From the NCBI GenBank assembly GCA_943788755.1, contig CALSRM010000004.1, positions 150,642-214,641 on the forward strand: DNA of 64,000 nt, written 5' to 3'. Below, piece after piece: positions 8,433 to 18,033 of this stretch (positions within the stretch are counted from its first letter, which is position 1; the number at the start of each line of letters is the position of its first letter). The stretch is from an uncultured Flavobacteriales bacterium. Lineage in GTDB: Bacteria > Bacteroidota > Bacteroidia > Flavobacteriales_D > Parvicellaceae. The position numbers were made by a program, and so were the translations under genes. The notes beneath the pieces were generated by a model, which saw only the letters and a program-made list of their open reading frames with translations, was not told the origin of the DNA and made no database searches.

Positions 8433-10103
8433 TTAAAATTCATCTGTAACGCACCCTTCAGAGGCACATGAAACGGTTCTAGCATATTTATACATTACTC
8501 CTTTATTAAACTTTAATTCAGGAGCTTTCCATTTAAGCTTTCTTATTGCTAATTCTTGATTAGAAACGTTCATATCTATTGTGTTTTTAACAGCGTTTAT
8601 AGTTATGATATCTCCATTTTCTAATAATGCAATAGGACCCCCATCTTGCGCTTCTGGAGATACATGTCCAACAACAAAACCGTGCGAACCACCAGAAAAT
8701 CTACCGTCTGTTATCAAGGCAACATCGTTACCTAGACCAGCACCTATTATGGCAGCAGTTGGTTTTAACATTTCAGGCATTCCTGGCCCCCCCTTTGGAC
8801 CTTCATAACGGATTACTACAACATCTCCTTTTTTCACCTCTCCCTTTCGGATTCCATCGGTAGCTTCATACTCAGAATTAAATACCCGAGCTGGCCCAAT
8901 GAATTCTAGTCCCTCTTTTCCGGTGATTTTTGCGACAGCTCCTTTTGGAGATATATTCCCTTTTAAGACACGTAAATGACCAGTTGTTTTTATTGGATTA
9001 TCTAAACTCCGGATTACTTTTTGACCAATTATTAAACTAGGTACATTTTTTAAATTTTCTGCTAAAGTTTTACCAGTCACCGTTAAACAATCACCATGCA
9101 GCATGTCATTTTCCAACATGAATTTTAATACTGCAGGAATTCCTCCAGCCTGGTGGACATTCTCCATTAAAAATTCTCCACTTGGTTTTAAGTCTGCTAA
9201 AAATGGCGTAGAATCCGATATCTTTTGAAAATCATCCAATTTAAAATCTACATCGGCAGCCTTAGCAATTGCAAGAAAATGTAAAACAGCATTTGTAGAT
9301 CCGCCCAAAACTGTCACGAGTCTTATCGCATTTTCCATTGATTTTCTCGTCACTATGTCCTTTGGCTTTATATCTTTCTCAAGCAACAAATGCATAGCTT
9401 CACCAGCCTTTACACTTTCTGTTTTCTTTTCAAAGCTCAAAGCCGGATTAGAAGAATTGTAAGGCAATGACATCCCAAGTGCTTCTATTGCTGATGCCAT
9501 CGTATTTGCAGTATACATACCTCCACAAGCACCAGCTCCAGGACAAGCTTTTTTTATTACCTCTTTGTACTCCTTATCATCAATCGTTCCAGCAACTTTT
9601 TGACCCCATGCTTCAAATGCTGAAACCACATCCAGTGGTTTATCATTATGACAACCAGAGGCAATCGTCCCACCATAAACCAATATGCTGGGCCTATTTA
9701 ACCTCAACATTGCTATTAATGCTCCTGGCATATTCTTGTCACAACCAACTACAGTCACCAAACCATCATAAGACATAGCCTCGACTACGGTTTCCATAGA
9801 ATCCGCTATGACATCTCTTGATGGAAGAGAAAATCGCATTCCAGGAGTACCCATTGATATACCATCACTAACGCCTATTGTGTTAAAAACCAATCCTACT
9901 AAATCTGCATTTTTTGTGCCGTGCTTGACCTTTTGGGCAAGATCGTTCAAATGCATGTTACATGGATTACCCTCATACCCTGTGCTAGCAATTCCAACAA
10001 ATGCTTTAGAAAAATCTTCTTCCGTAAGACCTATTGCATGCAACATTGCCTGAGCCGCTGGCTGAGAATCATCTTGTGTTACTCTTTTGCTAAACTTATT
10101 CAT
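8433..10103 (-). CDS. ilvD: Dihydroxy-acid dehydratase
   Basis: A 556-residue Fe-S dehydratase of the IlvD/Edd family, converting dihydroxy acids to 2-oxo acids in valine and isoleucine synthesis. Cysteines in the family contexts VGCDKNMPG and [12 protein letters not shown], together with an N-terminal cysteine in GNPCNMH, match the cluster ligands. The C-terminal substrate region [18 protein letters not shown] is present. The length matches the family (about 555-615). It lies 1 bp after ilvE. Confidence 0.97.
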   Translation of the reverse strand: MNKFSKRVTQDDSQPAAQAMLHAIGLTEEDFSKAFVGIASTGYEGNPCNMHLNDLAQKVKHGTKNADLVGLVFNTIGVSDGISMGTPGMRFSLPSRDVIADSMETVVEAMSYDGLVTVVGCDKNMPGALIAMLRLNRPSILVYGGTIASGCHNDKPLDVVSAFEAWGQKVAGTIDDKEYKEVIKKACPGAGACGGMYTANTMASAIEALGMSLPYNSSNPALSFEKKTESVKAGEAMHLLLEKDIKPKDIVTRKSMENAIRLVTVLGGSTNAVLHFLAIAKAADVDFKLDDFQKISDSTPFLADLKPSGEFLMENVHQAGGIPAVLKFMLENDMLHGDCLTVTGKTLAENLKNVPSLIIGQKVIRSLDNPIKTTGHLRVLKGNISPKGAVAKITGKEGLEFIGPARVFNSEYEATDGIRKGEVKKGDVVVIRYEGPKGGPGMPEMLKPTAAIIGAGLGNDVALITDGRFSGGSHGFVVGHVSPEAQDGGPIALLENGDIITINAVKNTIDMNVSNQELAIRKLKWKAPELKFNKGVMYKYARTVSCASEGCVTDEF

Positions 10104-10104
10104 T

Positions 10105-10995
10105 TTATACTAATTCAAATTGTTTGTATTCCTTCTTTCTAACACGGTTTTGATAAGCATTTGCCAAATCGAACCCCATGGTGTCTTCCCAATTAAGACT
10201 AAACTTGTGATTATCTAAACTCTCTATACCTGCAACTTCAGCTGCAGTTCCTGTAAAGAAAGCACCATCAGCATCGTGGACTTCTTCCGGAGTGAAAAAC
10301 TTCTCTTCCAATTCAAAACCTAACTCATCAGCAAGCTCAAATATAGTTTGTCTGGTTACTCCATTTAATATATTTCCCACAGGAGCGGTAAAAAGCTTAC
10401 CATCTTTTTCATAAAAGAAATTTGCGCCCGGCCCCTCAGCAACGTTTTCATGCATATCTAGCAATAAAGCTTCATCAAATCCTTTTTGTTTTGCTTCAGT
10501 AGTTGCTAAAATAGAATTTGTATAGTGCCCTGTCACTTTCGCTTCAACAAAACATGATTTGGGATTTGGCCTTTGAAAAGAAGAAGTCATTAAACGCAAT
10601 TGAGAATCGCCCAAATATTTACCCCATTCCCAAGCAGATAGCATAATATGAACATCTGCGTTTGGCTGCAGCGCCATATTTGCTCCGAGATAAACCAAAG
10701 GTCTGATGTAGGCATTATCCAATTTATTCTTTTCTAATAATTCATACGTAAGGTTCGTCAAATCTTCCACCGAATATTCTAATTGGATGTGCATTTTCTC
10801 TGCAGAATAGCGTAACCTTTCATAATGCTCCTTTGCTTTAAAAACTTTTGCTCCATCTTCTGTTTTATAAGACCTAATTCCTTCAAAAACTCCAGCACCA
10901 TAATGTAAAGTTTGTGAATAAAGATCCGTAGATGCTGATTTGGCTTTTACCCACTTACCATCCAAATAGATTATAGTTTCTTCGTTGTAATACAT
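10105..10995 (-). CDS. ilvE: Branched-chain amino-acid aminotransferase
   Basis: A 296-residue class IV PLP aminotransferase catalysing the last step for isoleucine, valine and leucine. The PLP lysine is probably K153 in [11 protein letters not shown], followed by the family block [13 protein letters not shown] and EGPGANFF. The motif [13 protein letters not shown] at about 31-43 is typical of short (I/II) IlvE. It is the first structural gene of the operon, 30 bp downstream of the attenuator hairpin, so all six ilv genes sit behind that control element. Confidence 0.96.
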   Translation of the reverse strand: MYYNEETIIYLDGKWVKAKSASTDLYSQTLHYGAGVFEGIRSYKTEDGAKVFKAKEHYERLRYSAEKMHIQLEYSVEDLTNLTYELLEKNKLDNAYIRPLVYLGANMALQPNADVHIMLSAWEWGKYLGDSQLRLMTSSFQRPNPKSCFVEAKVTGHYTNSILATTEAKQKGFDEALLLDMHENVAEGPGANFFYEKDGKLFTAPVGNILNGVTRQTIFELADELGFELEEKFFTPEEVHDADGAFFTGTAAEVAGIESLDNHKFSLNWEDTMGFDLANAYQNRVRKKEYKQFELV

Positions 10996-11025
10996 TTTGT
11001 TTTTGTTTAGTTAATTTTATTCTTC

Positions 11026-11059
11026 AAAAAAAAAGCCTTTCTCTAGAGAGAAAGGCTTT
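11026..11059 (-). terminator. Attenuator terminator of the ilv operon
   Basis: A perfect 12-bp stem (AAAGCCTTTCTC paired with GAGAAAGGCTTT, loop of 4) on the minus strand, followed by nine T residues, ending 30 bp before the ilvE start. It lies after the Ile/Val-rich leader peptide and before the structural genes, the arrangement of an amino-acid attenuator. I did not find a convincing alternative antiterminator helix by eye; only a weak 6-bp AATATT stem is seen between the leader stop and the terminator. Confidence 0.85.
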
Positions 11060-11086
11060 AAATATTTATTCAATATTCTTCCAAAC

Positions 11087-11143
11087 TCACCAAAGTGATG
11101 CAGAAATAATAATGACTATAATTATGTTCATTGTTTTGTACAT
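11087..11143 (-). CDS. ilv leader peptide (attenuation)
   Basis: An 18-codon open frame reading MYKTMNIIIVIIISASLW and ending in TGA; an internal ATG at 11129-11131 would give MNIIIVIIISASLW. Six isoleucine codons and one valine codon occur in a run of seven, in a position 28 bp before a strong intrinsic terminator and upstream of ilvE. A ribosome stalling at these codons when Ile-tRNA or Val-tRNA is scarce would favour read-through into the ilv genes. A possible Bacteroidota -7 box (TAAATTTG, 11152-11159) lies just upstream, with no good -33 match; if it is used, the internal ATG would be favoured because the first is within a few bases of the RNA start. Confidence 0.8.
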   Translation of the reverse strand: MYKTMNIIIVIIISASLW

Positions 11144-11240
11144 TTCAATTACAAATTTAACTCCTATTTTAACATTTCCCTACACTCATTATTTCAAAAA
11201 ATAAAAAGTCTGATTTATCCATTCAAGATATTAAGTCATA

Positions 11241-11270
11241 AAAAAAGCCATCCGATTGGATGGCTTTTTT
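11241..11270 (-). terminator. Intrinsic terminator after the 780-aa secreted protein gene
   Basis: A perfect 13-bp stem (AAAAAAGCCATCC / GGATGGCTTTTTT) with a GATT loop. On the minus strand the 3' arm ends in six T residues; it is A/T-symmetric and could work in both directions. It lies 126 bp beyond the stop of the gene at 11396-13738 and separates that gene from the ilv leader. Confidence 0.75.
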
Positions 11271-11395
11271 ATAAATATTTATAATATCATCCTTATTGCC
11301 TGTGATTAATAATTGATATGATGTTTGCGTTTTTCATTTCAGCTAAAAATTTAAAACAAGTTATTTTTACAATCCAAATAAAAATCAATTTCTTT

Positions 11396-13738
11396 TTAAA
11401 TTCTCATGATAGCGCTGTCTTGCTCCTCTTGCTTTTTAAACTTCTCTAAGAGAAGCTTATAGAAATCAATATCATTATGAACAACGTCTGAATACTCAGC
11501 ATAATCAATGGTTACACTTTTAACATTGACTACACACTTATCCAACTTACGTTTCAACAAGGACAACATTTTTATTTTGGTCTTCCCTTTAAAATTAAAA
11601 TAAACAGCACGGATTAATTCCCCCATAAACCTTTCACATATATAGAAAGTTCGAAATGCACTCAATAAATCATTTTCCGATAAAGTAGCATATTTATCTT
11701 TTAAAGGTTTAGCCACTACGTTTTTTTTTGAAAAGTTTGATTTGACAGGGTCAGTAAAAGAGCTAACCGTTAAGGCTAAGTTATTTTCTTCCATTCTAAA
11801 TGATAAGGATGCATGCCTCAGCTCCGTAAACTCTTGTTTCCCTCTTGCTTCCCTCTTTTCTTCATCAGTATCCCCTGGATAATTATCTAGCTGCTTTACT
11901 GAAGATGAAATTAGTACTCCCCGTCTTACTTCACCTATTCCGTTTGCAATTAAATCCAAGTTAACATCTCCTCCATGAAGATAACTACTGTGTAATTGTT
12001 TACTCACTTCATACAATTCAACTGGATTCAATGAAAAATCACCTAATTCAAATTGATCTGAAGTAAATGCATCATCAAATTCTAAATAAAAGTCATTCGG
12101 TAACTTATCTTCTGGCTTCCCTGCTGTAACACCAACTTGTAACTGTACTTCATCTACATATTCACTAGTGGCATCAGTTCCAATCGTAATCACGCGCACC
12201 TTAAAATTCTGCGATTTTAATGAATCGGGAATTACAAAATTTTGCGTAAATGCATTAAAAGTACAGCCATCTGCATACGTGTAAACATAGCCAAACTTTG
12301 AATATTTCATCTGAAAATCTCCCATGAACATTTTCAATTCTGTAAGCCTAAATTTAAACCGCTTCAACCTTTCTTCTTCAATTGCTAATCCCTGTTTGGA
12401 TTTTTTCAATTGTTTTTCAATTTGAGGTTTACGATTATACAATGCAGAAAGTCTTTCTTGTAAAAAACTGGTTTTCTTTTGCGTTTTATTTTGGGCATAT
12501 CGATTTTCATCTAATTCAAATTCTGTTTCCTTTATTTTCAACAGATTCTCTTCCAAAGCCTTTTTATAGTGACTTACCCAGTGTTTTAGACCAGCCTCTC
12601 CATTAATTTCATTGTCCACAAATGGAATACTTTTAAACTCCAAATTATTGATATTTGTATGCAAAGTTTGACCATTTCCAAACGTAGAATCGGGAGAAAG
12701 TTCTTTTGATATTTTGGAAGCATAGAGTAAATAAGCTTGTCCCTCTCTAGTTACAACAACTGTTGACTGTTGACGAGAATTAAACCCCCACATGCTAAAA
12801 TGGATATTTGTATAGCCATTTTTCATGGCTTTAAATTCCCTTACAGTAGTTTGGTTTGCTACAATAGACTGCATATTTTCATTTCCAGAGACTATTTTCG
12901 TATCGTAAGTGAATAATCCTACCCCTTTTGGATTACCTAAGCTTTGCTTGTTACCCCTAATCAATTCTTTTTCGTGGAGTAATCCTGCTGTTCCACTACC
13001 ATCTCCCGCAGCCAACAAGATGCTTTTGTAAAAACCACTTTTACCTCCAATTTTTAAAAAATATTCATACGATTTGTTCTGAATAAAACTTCGAATGGAT
13101 TCAGAAATGACATTGACTATTTCTTGTTGCTCCACCAGCTTGAAATTCTTAAGCTTATTTAACTCCTTGACTCTATTATTAAAAATAATATTTGGATCTA
13201 GAACATCCATTATCTCAGAAATTGGTATCCGTTTACTATTTTTTATACGAACTGCTTTATCCGGAAGGTTGTTGGCTAATTCTCTTAAAAAATGGACATA
13301 TACGCTATCCGAGATTCCTTCAATTTTTATTTCATCCCTTCTCTTAAGCTCACGATACATAGTTTGTAAAGCCATTTTTGTTGCCACTTCAGAAAGTAGT
13401 CCTTGCGATGACTTTTTAAGTTCATTAAAATTCACTTCCAACAATGAAGGTTCGTATATCAACACTTGCTCTATTGAGTCATAATCAATTATTGAATCAC
13501 GCAGCTTTTCTCCTTTTCTTTTATATAAAAAATAGATTGTATCTCCTTTGTAATGAAAGTACTCCCCAATGTTACGATTTAATGCAGGGCTTTTAAGAAT
13601 CACGTGAAATAAAATCGCTTTTTCTTCAGGCGTAAGCATACTGTTTTGACTCCAAGAAAAATTTGAGGTTAGCAATAGTAAAAACAATAAATATTTTCTT
13701 AATAGTTTCACTTTGCTATTATAACAGAAAAAGGTCAA
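11396..13738 (-). CDS. Secreted protein of unknown function with a central coiled coil
   Basis: A 780-residue protein I do not recognise. A signal peptide is clear (KLLRKYLLFLLLLTSNFSWSQ, cleavage probably after the SWS or SQ). The ATG gives nine extra residues before it; a GTG at codon 10 is an alternative start that would place the charged n-region at the N-terminus. Residues about 410-475 are rich in K, E and L in a heptad-like pattern and probably form a coiled coil. The segment around 235-300 is Gly-rich (AAGDGSGTAGLL) and may form a separate domain. The C-terminus (EQDSAIMRI) lacks a T9SS sorting domain, so it probably stays in the periplasm or at the outer membrane. It stands alone between a terminator and a 280-bp gap. 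Confidence 0.7.
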   Translation of the reverse strand: MTFFCYNSKVKLLRKYLLFLLLLTSNFSWSQNSMLTPEEKAILFHVILKSPALNRNIGEYFHYKGDTIYFLYKRKGEKLRDSIIDYDSIEQVLIYEPSLLEVNFNELKKSSQGLLSEVATKMALQTMYRELKRRDEIKIEGISDSVYVHFLRELANNLPDKAVRIKNSKRIPISEIMDVLDPNIIFNNRVKELNKLKNFKLVEQQEIVNVISESIRSFIQNKSYEYFLKIGGKSGFYKSILLAAGDGSGTAGLLHEKELIRGNKQSLGNPKGVGLFTYDTKIVSGNENMQSIVANQTTVREFKAMKNGYTNIHFSMWGFNSRQQSTVVVTREGQAYLLYASKISKELSPDSTFGNGQTLHTNINNLEFKSIPFVDNEINGEAGLKHWVSHYKKALEENLLKIKETEFELDENRYAQNKTQKKTSFLQERLSALYNRKPQIEKQLKKSKQGLAIEEERLKRFKFRLTELKMFMGDFQMKYSKFGYVYTYADGCTFNAFTQNFVIPDSLKSQNFKVRVITIGTDATSEYVDEVQLQVGVTAGKPEDKLPNDFYLEFDDAFTSDQFELGDFSLNPVELYEVSKQLHSSYLHGGDVNLDLIANGIGEVRRGVLISSSVKQLDNYPGDTDEEKREARGKQEFTELRHASLSFRMEENNLALTVSSFTDPVKSNFSKKNVVAKPLKDKYATLSENDLLSAFRTFYICERFMGELIRAVYFNFKGKTKIKMLSLLKRKLDKCVVNVKSVTIDYAEYSDVVHNDIDFYKLLLEKFKKQEEQDSAIMRI

Positions 13739-14019
13739 AAAAGGGACATTTAATAAGATATCTTTGTCAATAATTTTAAACGCGTTAAATGAATTTTGAA
13801 GACAACCCTAAAAGCATCAAATTCCATGAGAAAAGTTATTAAGTAGGAACCCCAGATCGTTTTAAGAATAAAAATTAATGAATGTTTCGGAAGTTGGAAA
13901 AAAGTTAAAAAGTCAGCACAAGGAATTCGGAAGGACCTAGATTATAGATTGAGGTTGACTGATCGAGTCACTTTTCTTAGTTGAAAAAATTGAAAGGGCA
14001 AGGGTAACTTTATGCTTCT

Positions 14020-15222
14020 TTATTCAAAATCTGAATAAAGCAAATACTTCTTTCTCTTAATTTTAAAACGCTTCACCTCATCTTGAAAGCTCTCCCAAAT
14101 TTCATTTGCATCTTTTCCAGTTTCAATCATTTCTCGAATCGTTTTATCTCCGGTCAATAATTTAAAAAAACCGTCGTTCCTGAAAAAATCTGCTTTACTC
14201 GATGATTCCTGATAAATCGCTACTACCCAATGTAGGTAAAGTTTCCCCAAGCTCCTTAAGTAGTGTTCTCCAAAGTCTTCCAAATCATATCCATTGCACT
14301 TTTCACCTTCCAATTTTGGATGTTTTGCTCCTGGTGTTGGTTTAGGAGTAAACGAAAAACCCGTTTCCGAAATTAAGGGTGAGCCGATGAGTTGGAATGG
14401 TTTTTTAGTACCTCTTCCAATGCTGACATTCGTTCCCTCAAACAAACATAAAGACGGGTACAAATAGATACTAGCCATGTTTGGTAAGTTAGGAGAAGGT
14501 TTTATTGGTAATTCGTAAAAGTCTGAATGTTCATAGTTCTGACATTTAACAACCATCAAGTCACATTGAATACCATTTGCTAACCATTTTTCTCCATTAA
14601 TCATATGAGCGTATTCCCCAATCGTCATACCGTGAACAATTGGCACTGGGTGCATTCCAACAAAGGATTCATTCCCTTTTTTAAGAATTGGTCCATCTAC
14701 AAAAAACCCATTTGGGTTAGGGCGATCCAGAATAATCATTTTTTTATTCTGTTCTGCGCATGCTTCCATTGCGTAATGCATGGTACTTATATACGTGTAA
14801 AATCGAGCACCAACATCTTGAATATCGAAGATTACAACATCTACATCCAACAACCTTTCGACGCTTGGCTTTCTGTTTTTCTTGCCATAAAGGGATAAAA
14901 TAGGCAAGCCTGTTTTGCTATCTTTTCCATCTGTAACTTTTTCACCTGCATCAGCATTTCCTCGAAAACCATGCTCAGGAGCAAACACTTTTTTAACATC
15001 TATTCCTAATGACAATAGGGTGTCTACCAAGTGAGTTGAACCAACCATTGAAGTTTGATTTCCAATAATAGCAACGCGTTTTTCTTGAATAATTGGAAAA
15101 TATTTATCAAACATTTTACTTCCTACTTGAATAGTAGTTTTATACTGAGCAAGCAGCTGAAATGAATTCATTACTGCTAGTACTAGTAGTAGACCAAAAA
15201 CTTTATTAAACTTGTACTTCAT
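14020..15222 (-). CDS. NamZ-family (DUF1343) exo-beta-N-acetylmuramidase-like protein
   Basis: A 400-residue exported protein with a signal peptide (KVFGLLLVLAVMNSFQLLAQ). The DUF1343/NamZ family is recognised from KRVAIIGNQTSMVG, FAPEHGFRG, LPILSLYG, VDVVIFDIQDVGARFYTYI, LDRPNPNG and the later EGTNVSIGRGTKKPFQLIGSP. The characterised Bacillus member removes MurNAc from the non-reducing ends of peptidoglycan fragments; here the role would be wall turnover or salvage in the periplasm. Nothing in the neighbourhood points to a MurNAc operon. It is divergent from, and its first codons overlap the upstream part of, the permease open frame starting at 15212. Confidence 0.88.
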   Translation of the reverse strand: MKYKFNKVFGLLLVLAVMNSFQLLAQYKTTIQVGSKMFDKYFPIIQEKRVAIIGNQTSMVGSTHLVDTLLSLGIDVKKVFAPEHGFRGNADAGEKVTDGKDSKTGLPILSLYGKKNRKPSVERLLDVDVVIFDIQDVGARFYTYISTMHYAMEACAEQNKKMIILDRPNPNGFFVDGPILKKGNESFVGMHPVPIVHGMTIGEYAHMINGEKWLANGIQCDLMVVKCQNYEHSDFYELPIKPSPNLPNMASIYLYPSLCLFEGTNVSIGRGTKKPFQLIGSPLISETGFSFTPKPTPGAKHPKLEGEKCNGYDLEDFGEHYLRSLGKLYLHWVVAIYQESSSKADFFRNDGFFKLLTGDKTIREMIETGKDANEIWESFQDEVKRFKIKRKKYLLYSDFE

Positions 15223-15235
15223 TAAATCATATTAT

Positions 15236-16864
15236 TTGAACACTGAGCTATATATTGCAAAACGCATGCTAAAAGGGAAATCTTCTAACAAGAAAATTTC
15301 GCGCCCAATTGTATCTCTTGCAATAATAGGGATTACTTTAGGCATAGCGGTCATGCTCTTGTCGGTTTCTATCGCAACAGGTTTCCAAAAAGAGATTCGG
15401 GATAAAGTTATTGGTTTTGGTTCGCATATTCAAATCACTCCGGAATTTGGCAATCTTTCTTTTGAATCTACTCCAATGATTGCGGACCAACCTTTTTTGA
15501 AAGACATTTCTAATGAAGAAAAGGTAAAGCACATTCAAAACTTCGCCTACAAGCCTGCCATAATTCAAACGCGTGGAGATAAGAAAAAAGAAATTCAAGG
15601 AGTTATTTTTAAAGGAATAACACAAGATTTTGACCCTTCATTTTTTCAAAAAAATTTAGTAACCGGTAAAATACCTATTTACACAAACGAAGCAATCAAT
15701 GATAGTATTTTAATATCCAGTTATGTTGCAAAAAAATTAAAGCTTGAACTCAATGAAAAAGTAACTACCTATTTCGTAAAAGAGACTGGGCCCAAACAAC
15801 GTAATCTTATTATTGCAGGGATATACGAAACGGGAATGGAAGATTTCGATAAGCAATTTGCCATTATTGACATCAATCATATTCGTAAATTAAATGGTTG
15901 GGGAATTACTGCAAATTTATTTTTAAAAGATGAATGTAGAAATGGCTTTCCTGTGATTGAAGCGCAAGTAGTTGGAGGCAATGAAAACTACAGATACAGT
16001 TGGAATGGAAGCAGCTATTCTGATGAATACGAGATTATTCTTTGCCCTATAAGAGACACTACAATTCAGTTAATAGCGACAGATTTTGCGTCCTATAGTT
16101 ACTTAGATGAACCGGAGCCAAATTCTGTGCCAGATACTGCTTGGTTATCAATCAAAGTGGACAATGCGTTTTCTTGCGATTGTTCATCTTCTGATATGGG
16201 AATTGATTTTGACATGGTTGATGACAACACACTTAAATATTACTTTAACGGAAATACTATTACCACAACGTTAAAAACATCAGGTGGAAGTGCAAAATAT
16301 TATACAGGCGGGTTTGAAATTCTATTAAAAGAATATCATGATTTGTTTGTCGCAAACGATTTAATTGAAAAACACACGACAAGAGAATTTAGTGTTTCAA
16401 CAATAACGGAACGAAATGAGGAAATATTTAATTGGCTTAATATGCTGGATCTAAATGTTTATATAATAATTGGATTGATGATTTTAGTTGCAATCATCAA
16501 TATGACTTCGGCACTATTAGTTATAATTTTAGAAAGAACTCAAATGATAGGTATTCTAAAAGCTTTAGGACAAGGAAATTGGAGCATCCGAAAAATATTT
16601 CTATACAATGGAGGTTACCTCATTACCAAAGGAATGTTGTACGGGAATATAGTAGCAATAGGAATGATTGTTCTTCAAAACCAATTTCACATTCTTACCT
16701 TACCGCAAGCCAATTACTATGTGAGCGTTGTCCCAATGTCATTTCCGATTACTGCAATTATTTTAGTAGATGTTTGTGCATTTGCACTCTGCTTTATAGC
16801 TTTGGTTTTACCATCCTATATGATAACGCGGATTAGCCCAGTTAAGGCAATAAAGTTTGAATAA
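15236..16864 (+). CDS. LolC/LolE-type ABC transporter permease with large periplasmic insertion
   Basis: A FtsX/MacB-fold permease with the first membrane segment (about 26-48), a large periplasmic region and three C-terminal segments (about 406-430, 465-485, 505-530). I propose the TTG at 15236 as start because it gives (M)NTELYIAKRML, the usual beginning of LolE homologues; the upstream ATG at 15212 lies inside the divergent gene and the next ATG (15266) would cut into this motif. Length is 542 residues, against roughly 400-410 in relatives. The surplus is a block of about 130 residues (about 227-357) between LNGW and GGFEIL, which are usually a few residues apart; it contains a beta-rich, Cys-containing segment resembling Ig/PKD-like repeats of secreted gliding proteins. 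Lipoprotein release is the family role; the ATPase partner is not in this window. Confidence 0.85.
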   Translation: MNTELYIAKRMLKGKSSNKKISRPIVSLAIIGITLGIAVMLLSVSIATGFQKEIRDKVIGFGSHIQITPEFGNLSFESTPMIADQPFLKDISNEEKVKHIQNFAYKPAIIQTRGDKKKEIQGVIFKGITQDFDPSFFQKNLVTGKIPIYTNEAINDSILISSYVAKKLKLELNEKVTTYFVKETGPKQRNLIIAGIYETGMEDFDKQFAIIDINHIRKLNGWGITANLFLKDECRNGFPVIEAQVVGGNENYRYSWNGSSYSDEYEIILCPIRDTTIQLIATDFASYSYLDEPEPNSVPDTAWLSIKVDNAFSCDCSSSDMGIDFDMVDDNTLKYYFNGNTITTTLKTSGGSAKYYTGGFEILLKEYHDLFVANDLIEKHTTREFSVSTITERNEEIFNWLNMLDLNVYIIIGLMILVAIINMTSALLVIILERTQMIGILKALGQGNWSIRKIFLYNGGYLITKGMLYGNIVAIGMIVLQNQFHILTLPQANYYVSVVPMSFPITAIILVDVCAFALCFIALVLPSYMITRISPVKAIKFE

Positions 16865-16941
16865 GCTATCTTAACGTTATTGCGGAAAACTTTACGAAGT
16901 AAATTTTTTAGTAATCTTACCAATCATGATAGGATTGCTTC

Positions 16942-16984
16942 ACTTCATTCACAACGAAGATCAATTGGAGTAATGAAGTTTTAA
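16942..16984 (+). terminator. Possible weak terminator after the permease gene
   Basis: An 8-bp inverted repeat (ACTTCATT / AATGAAGT) with a 22-base loop, followed by four T residues, lies about 80 bp beyond the permease stop and just before the convergent methyltransferase gene ends. The long loop and short U-tract make this a weak candidate. Confidence 0.3.
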
Positions 16985-16990
16985 ATGGAA

Positions 16991-17632
16991 TTAAAGTTTC
17001 CTCGCAATCATTAAGCCATCTCTTATTGGGAATAGAATATTTTCTACTCTAGGGTCATTATGAATTTTTTCATTGTATTCTACGATTGCTTTTGTTTCCA
17101 TATCGCCTTCTTCAACTTTCTGAACTACTTTTCCACTCCACAATACATTATCTGTAATTATATAAGCCCCTTTGGGGAGCTTATCAATTACCAAATCGAA
17201 ATAATTAGAATAATTTGTCTTATCAGCATCAATAAAGACCAAATCAAACGTCTCCTTTAAAGAAGGAATAATATCGATTGCATTTCCAATTCTAAAATCA
17301 ATCTTATCGGAAACATTTGCCTTTTCAAAATAAGATAATGCAAAATCTTCTAATTCAGCATTTCTATCAATGGTAACCACCTTTCCATCTTCCTTTAGGC
17401 CTTCTACCAAACAGATTGCACTGTAACCTGTGTAAGTTCCTATTTCGAGAATGTTAGTTGGTTGAATCATGTGACACAACATACTTAAAACTCTTCCTTG
17501 CAAATGTCCCGAAAGCATTCTTGGTTGCAATATTTGGATATTTGTCTGCCGGTTCAAATCATTTAAAACTTTCGTTTCTGATGTAGTATGGGCGACACTA
17601 TAAGCGTCTATTTCTTTTGGTAAAAAATCCAT
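16991..17632 (-). CDS. Class I SAM-dependent O-methyltransferase
   Basis: A 213-residue protein of the caffeoyl-CoA/catechol O-methyltransferase family (Methyltransf_3). SAM motif I is ILEIGTYTGYSAICL (about 61-75), the acidic end of strand beta2 is VTIDRN, and the metal-binding segment reads FIDADKTNYSNYF with ITDNVLWSG after it, as in the divalent-cation-dependent members. It methylates a catechol-like hydroxyl; the substrate is unknown. It starts 8 bp after the M16 peptidase fragment, so the two are probably co-transcribed. Confidence 0.92.
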   Translation of the reverse strand: MDFLPKEIDAYSVAHTTSETKVLNDLNRQTNIQILQPRMLSGHLQGRVLSMLCHMIQPTNILEIGTYTGYSAICLVEGLKEDGKVVTIDRNAELEDFALSYFEKANVSDKIDFRIGNAIDIIPSLKETFDLVFIDADKTNYSNYFDLVIDKLPKGAYIITDNVLWSGKVVQKVEEGDMETKAIVEYNEKIHNDPRVENILFPIRDGLMIARKL

Positions 17633-17640
17633 CTGATAAT

Positions 17641-18033
17641 TTATTTTTTAGGAATAAATGAAAGGCTTGAAAATTGATCAATATCCAGCATTTCATTAGC
17701 TACTTCCAGTAATGTTTCTGCGCTAACATTATCGATTTTATCGTAAACATCTTCAATGCTTTCTACCTCATCAAAATACAACATGCTTTTACCTATTGAA
17801 AGCATCAGGTTAGAATTATTATCATGTCCAATAGCTATATGCCCTTTCAATTGTTTTTTTGCTAGAGAAAGCTGCGTTGCACCAATTTCCTTGCTTTTTA
17901 AAATATTCAATTCCTTCTTAATCAACTTCATTATTTTGTCAAAATGCTTCGTTTCAGAACTGAAAGTAAATATTAAAATTTCCTGTATCGATAAAGGATT
18001 GATAATTTGACTCAATGCTATAGGTATAACCAT
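17641..18033 (-). pseudogene. M16 zinc peptidase, C-terminal fragment (frameshifted)
   Basis: This frame encodes the end of the peptidase that starts at 18868. Only the last 106 codons (from SSETKHFDKIM on, below 17962) are homologous; the 24 residues before them are read out of frame and the ATG is not a real start. The in-frame part continues the M16 C-domain (LAKKQLKGHIAIGHDNNSN, then ETLLEVANEML). Removing one base at 17962 restores a continuous protein of about 408 residues, the usual length of single-unit M16 peptidases. See the entry for the N-terminal part. Confidence 0.85.

Noticed and set aside
13739..14019. Short open frames in the 280-bp gap (such as one starting MNFEDNPK)
   Set aside because: They are under 25 codons, interrupted by stops, and have no support from context.
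17954..18033. Programmed +1 frameshift in the M16 gene
   Set aside because: A slip at TTC TGA could be imagined, but alignment logic (IYF followed by SSETKHF) fits a plain one-base insertion upstream of the stop, and two other genes show the same kind of error.
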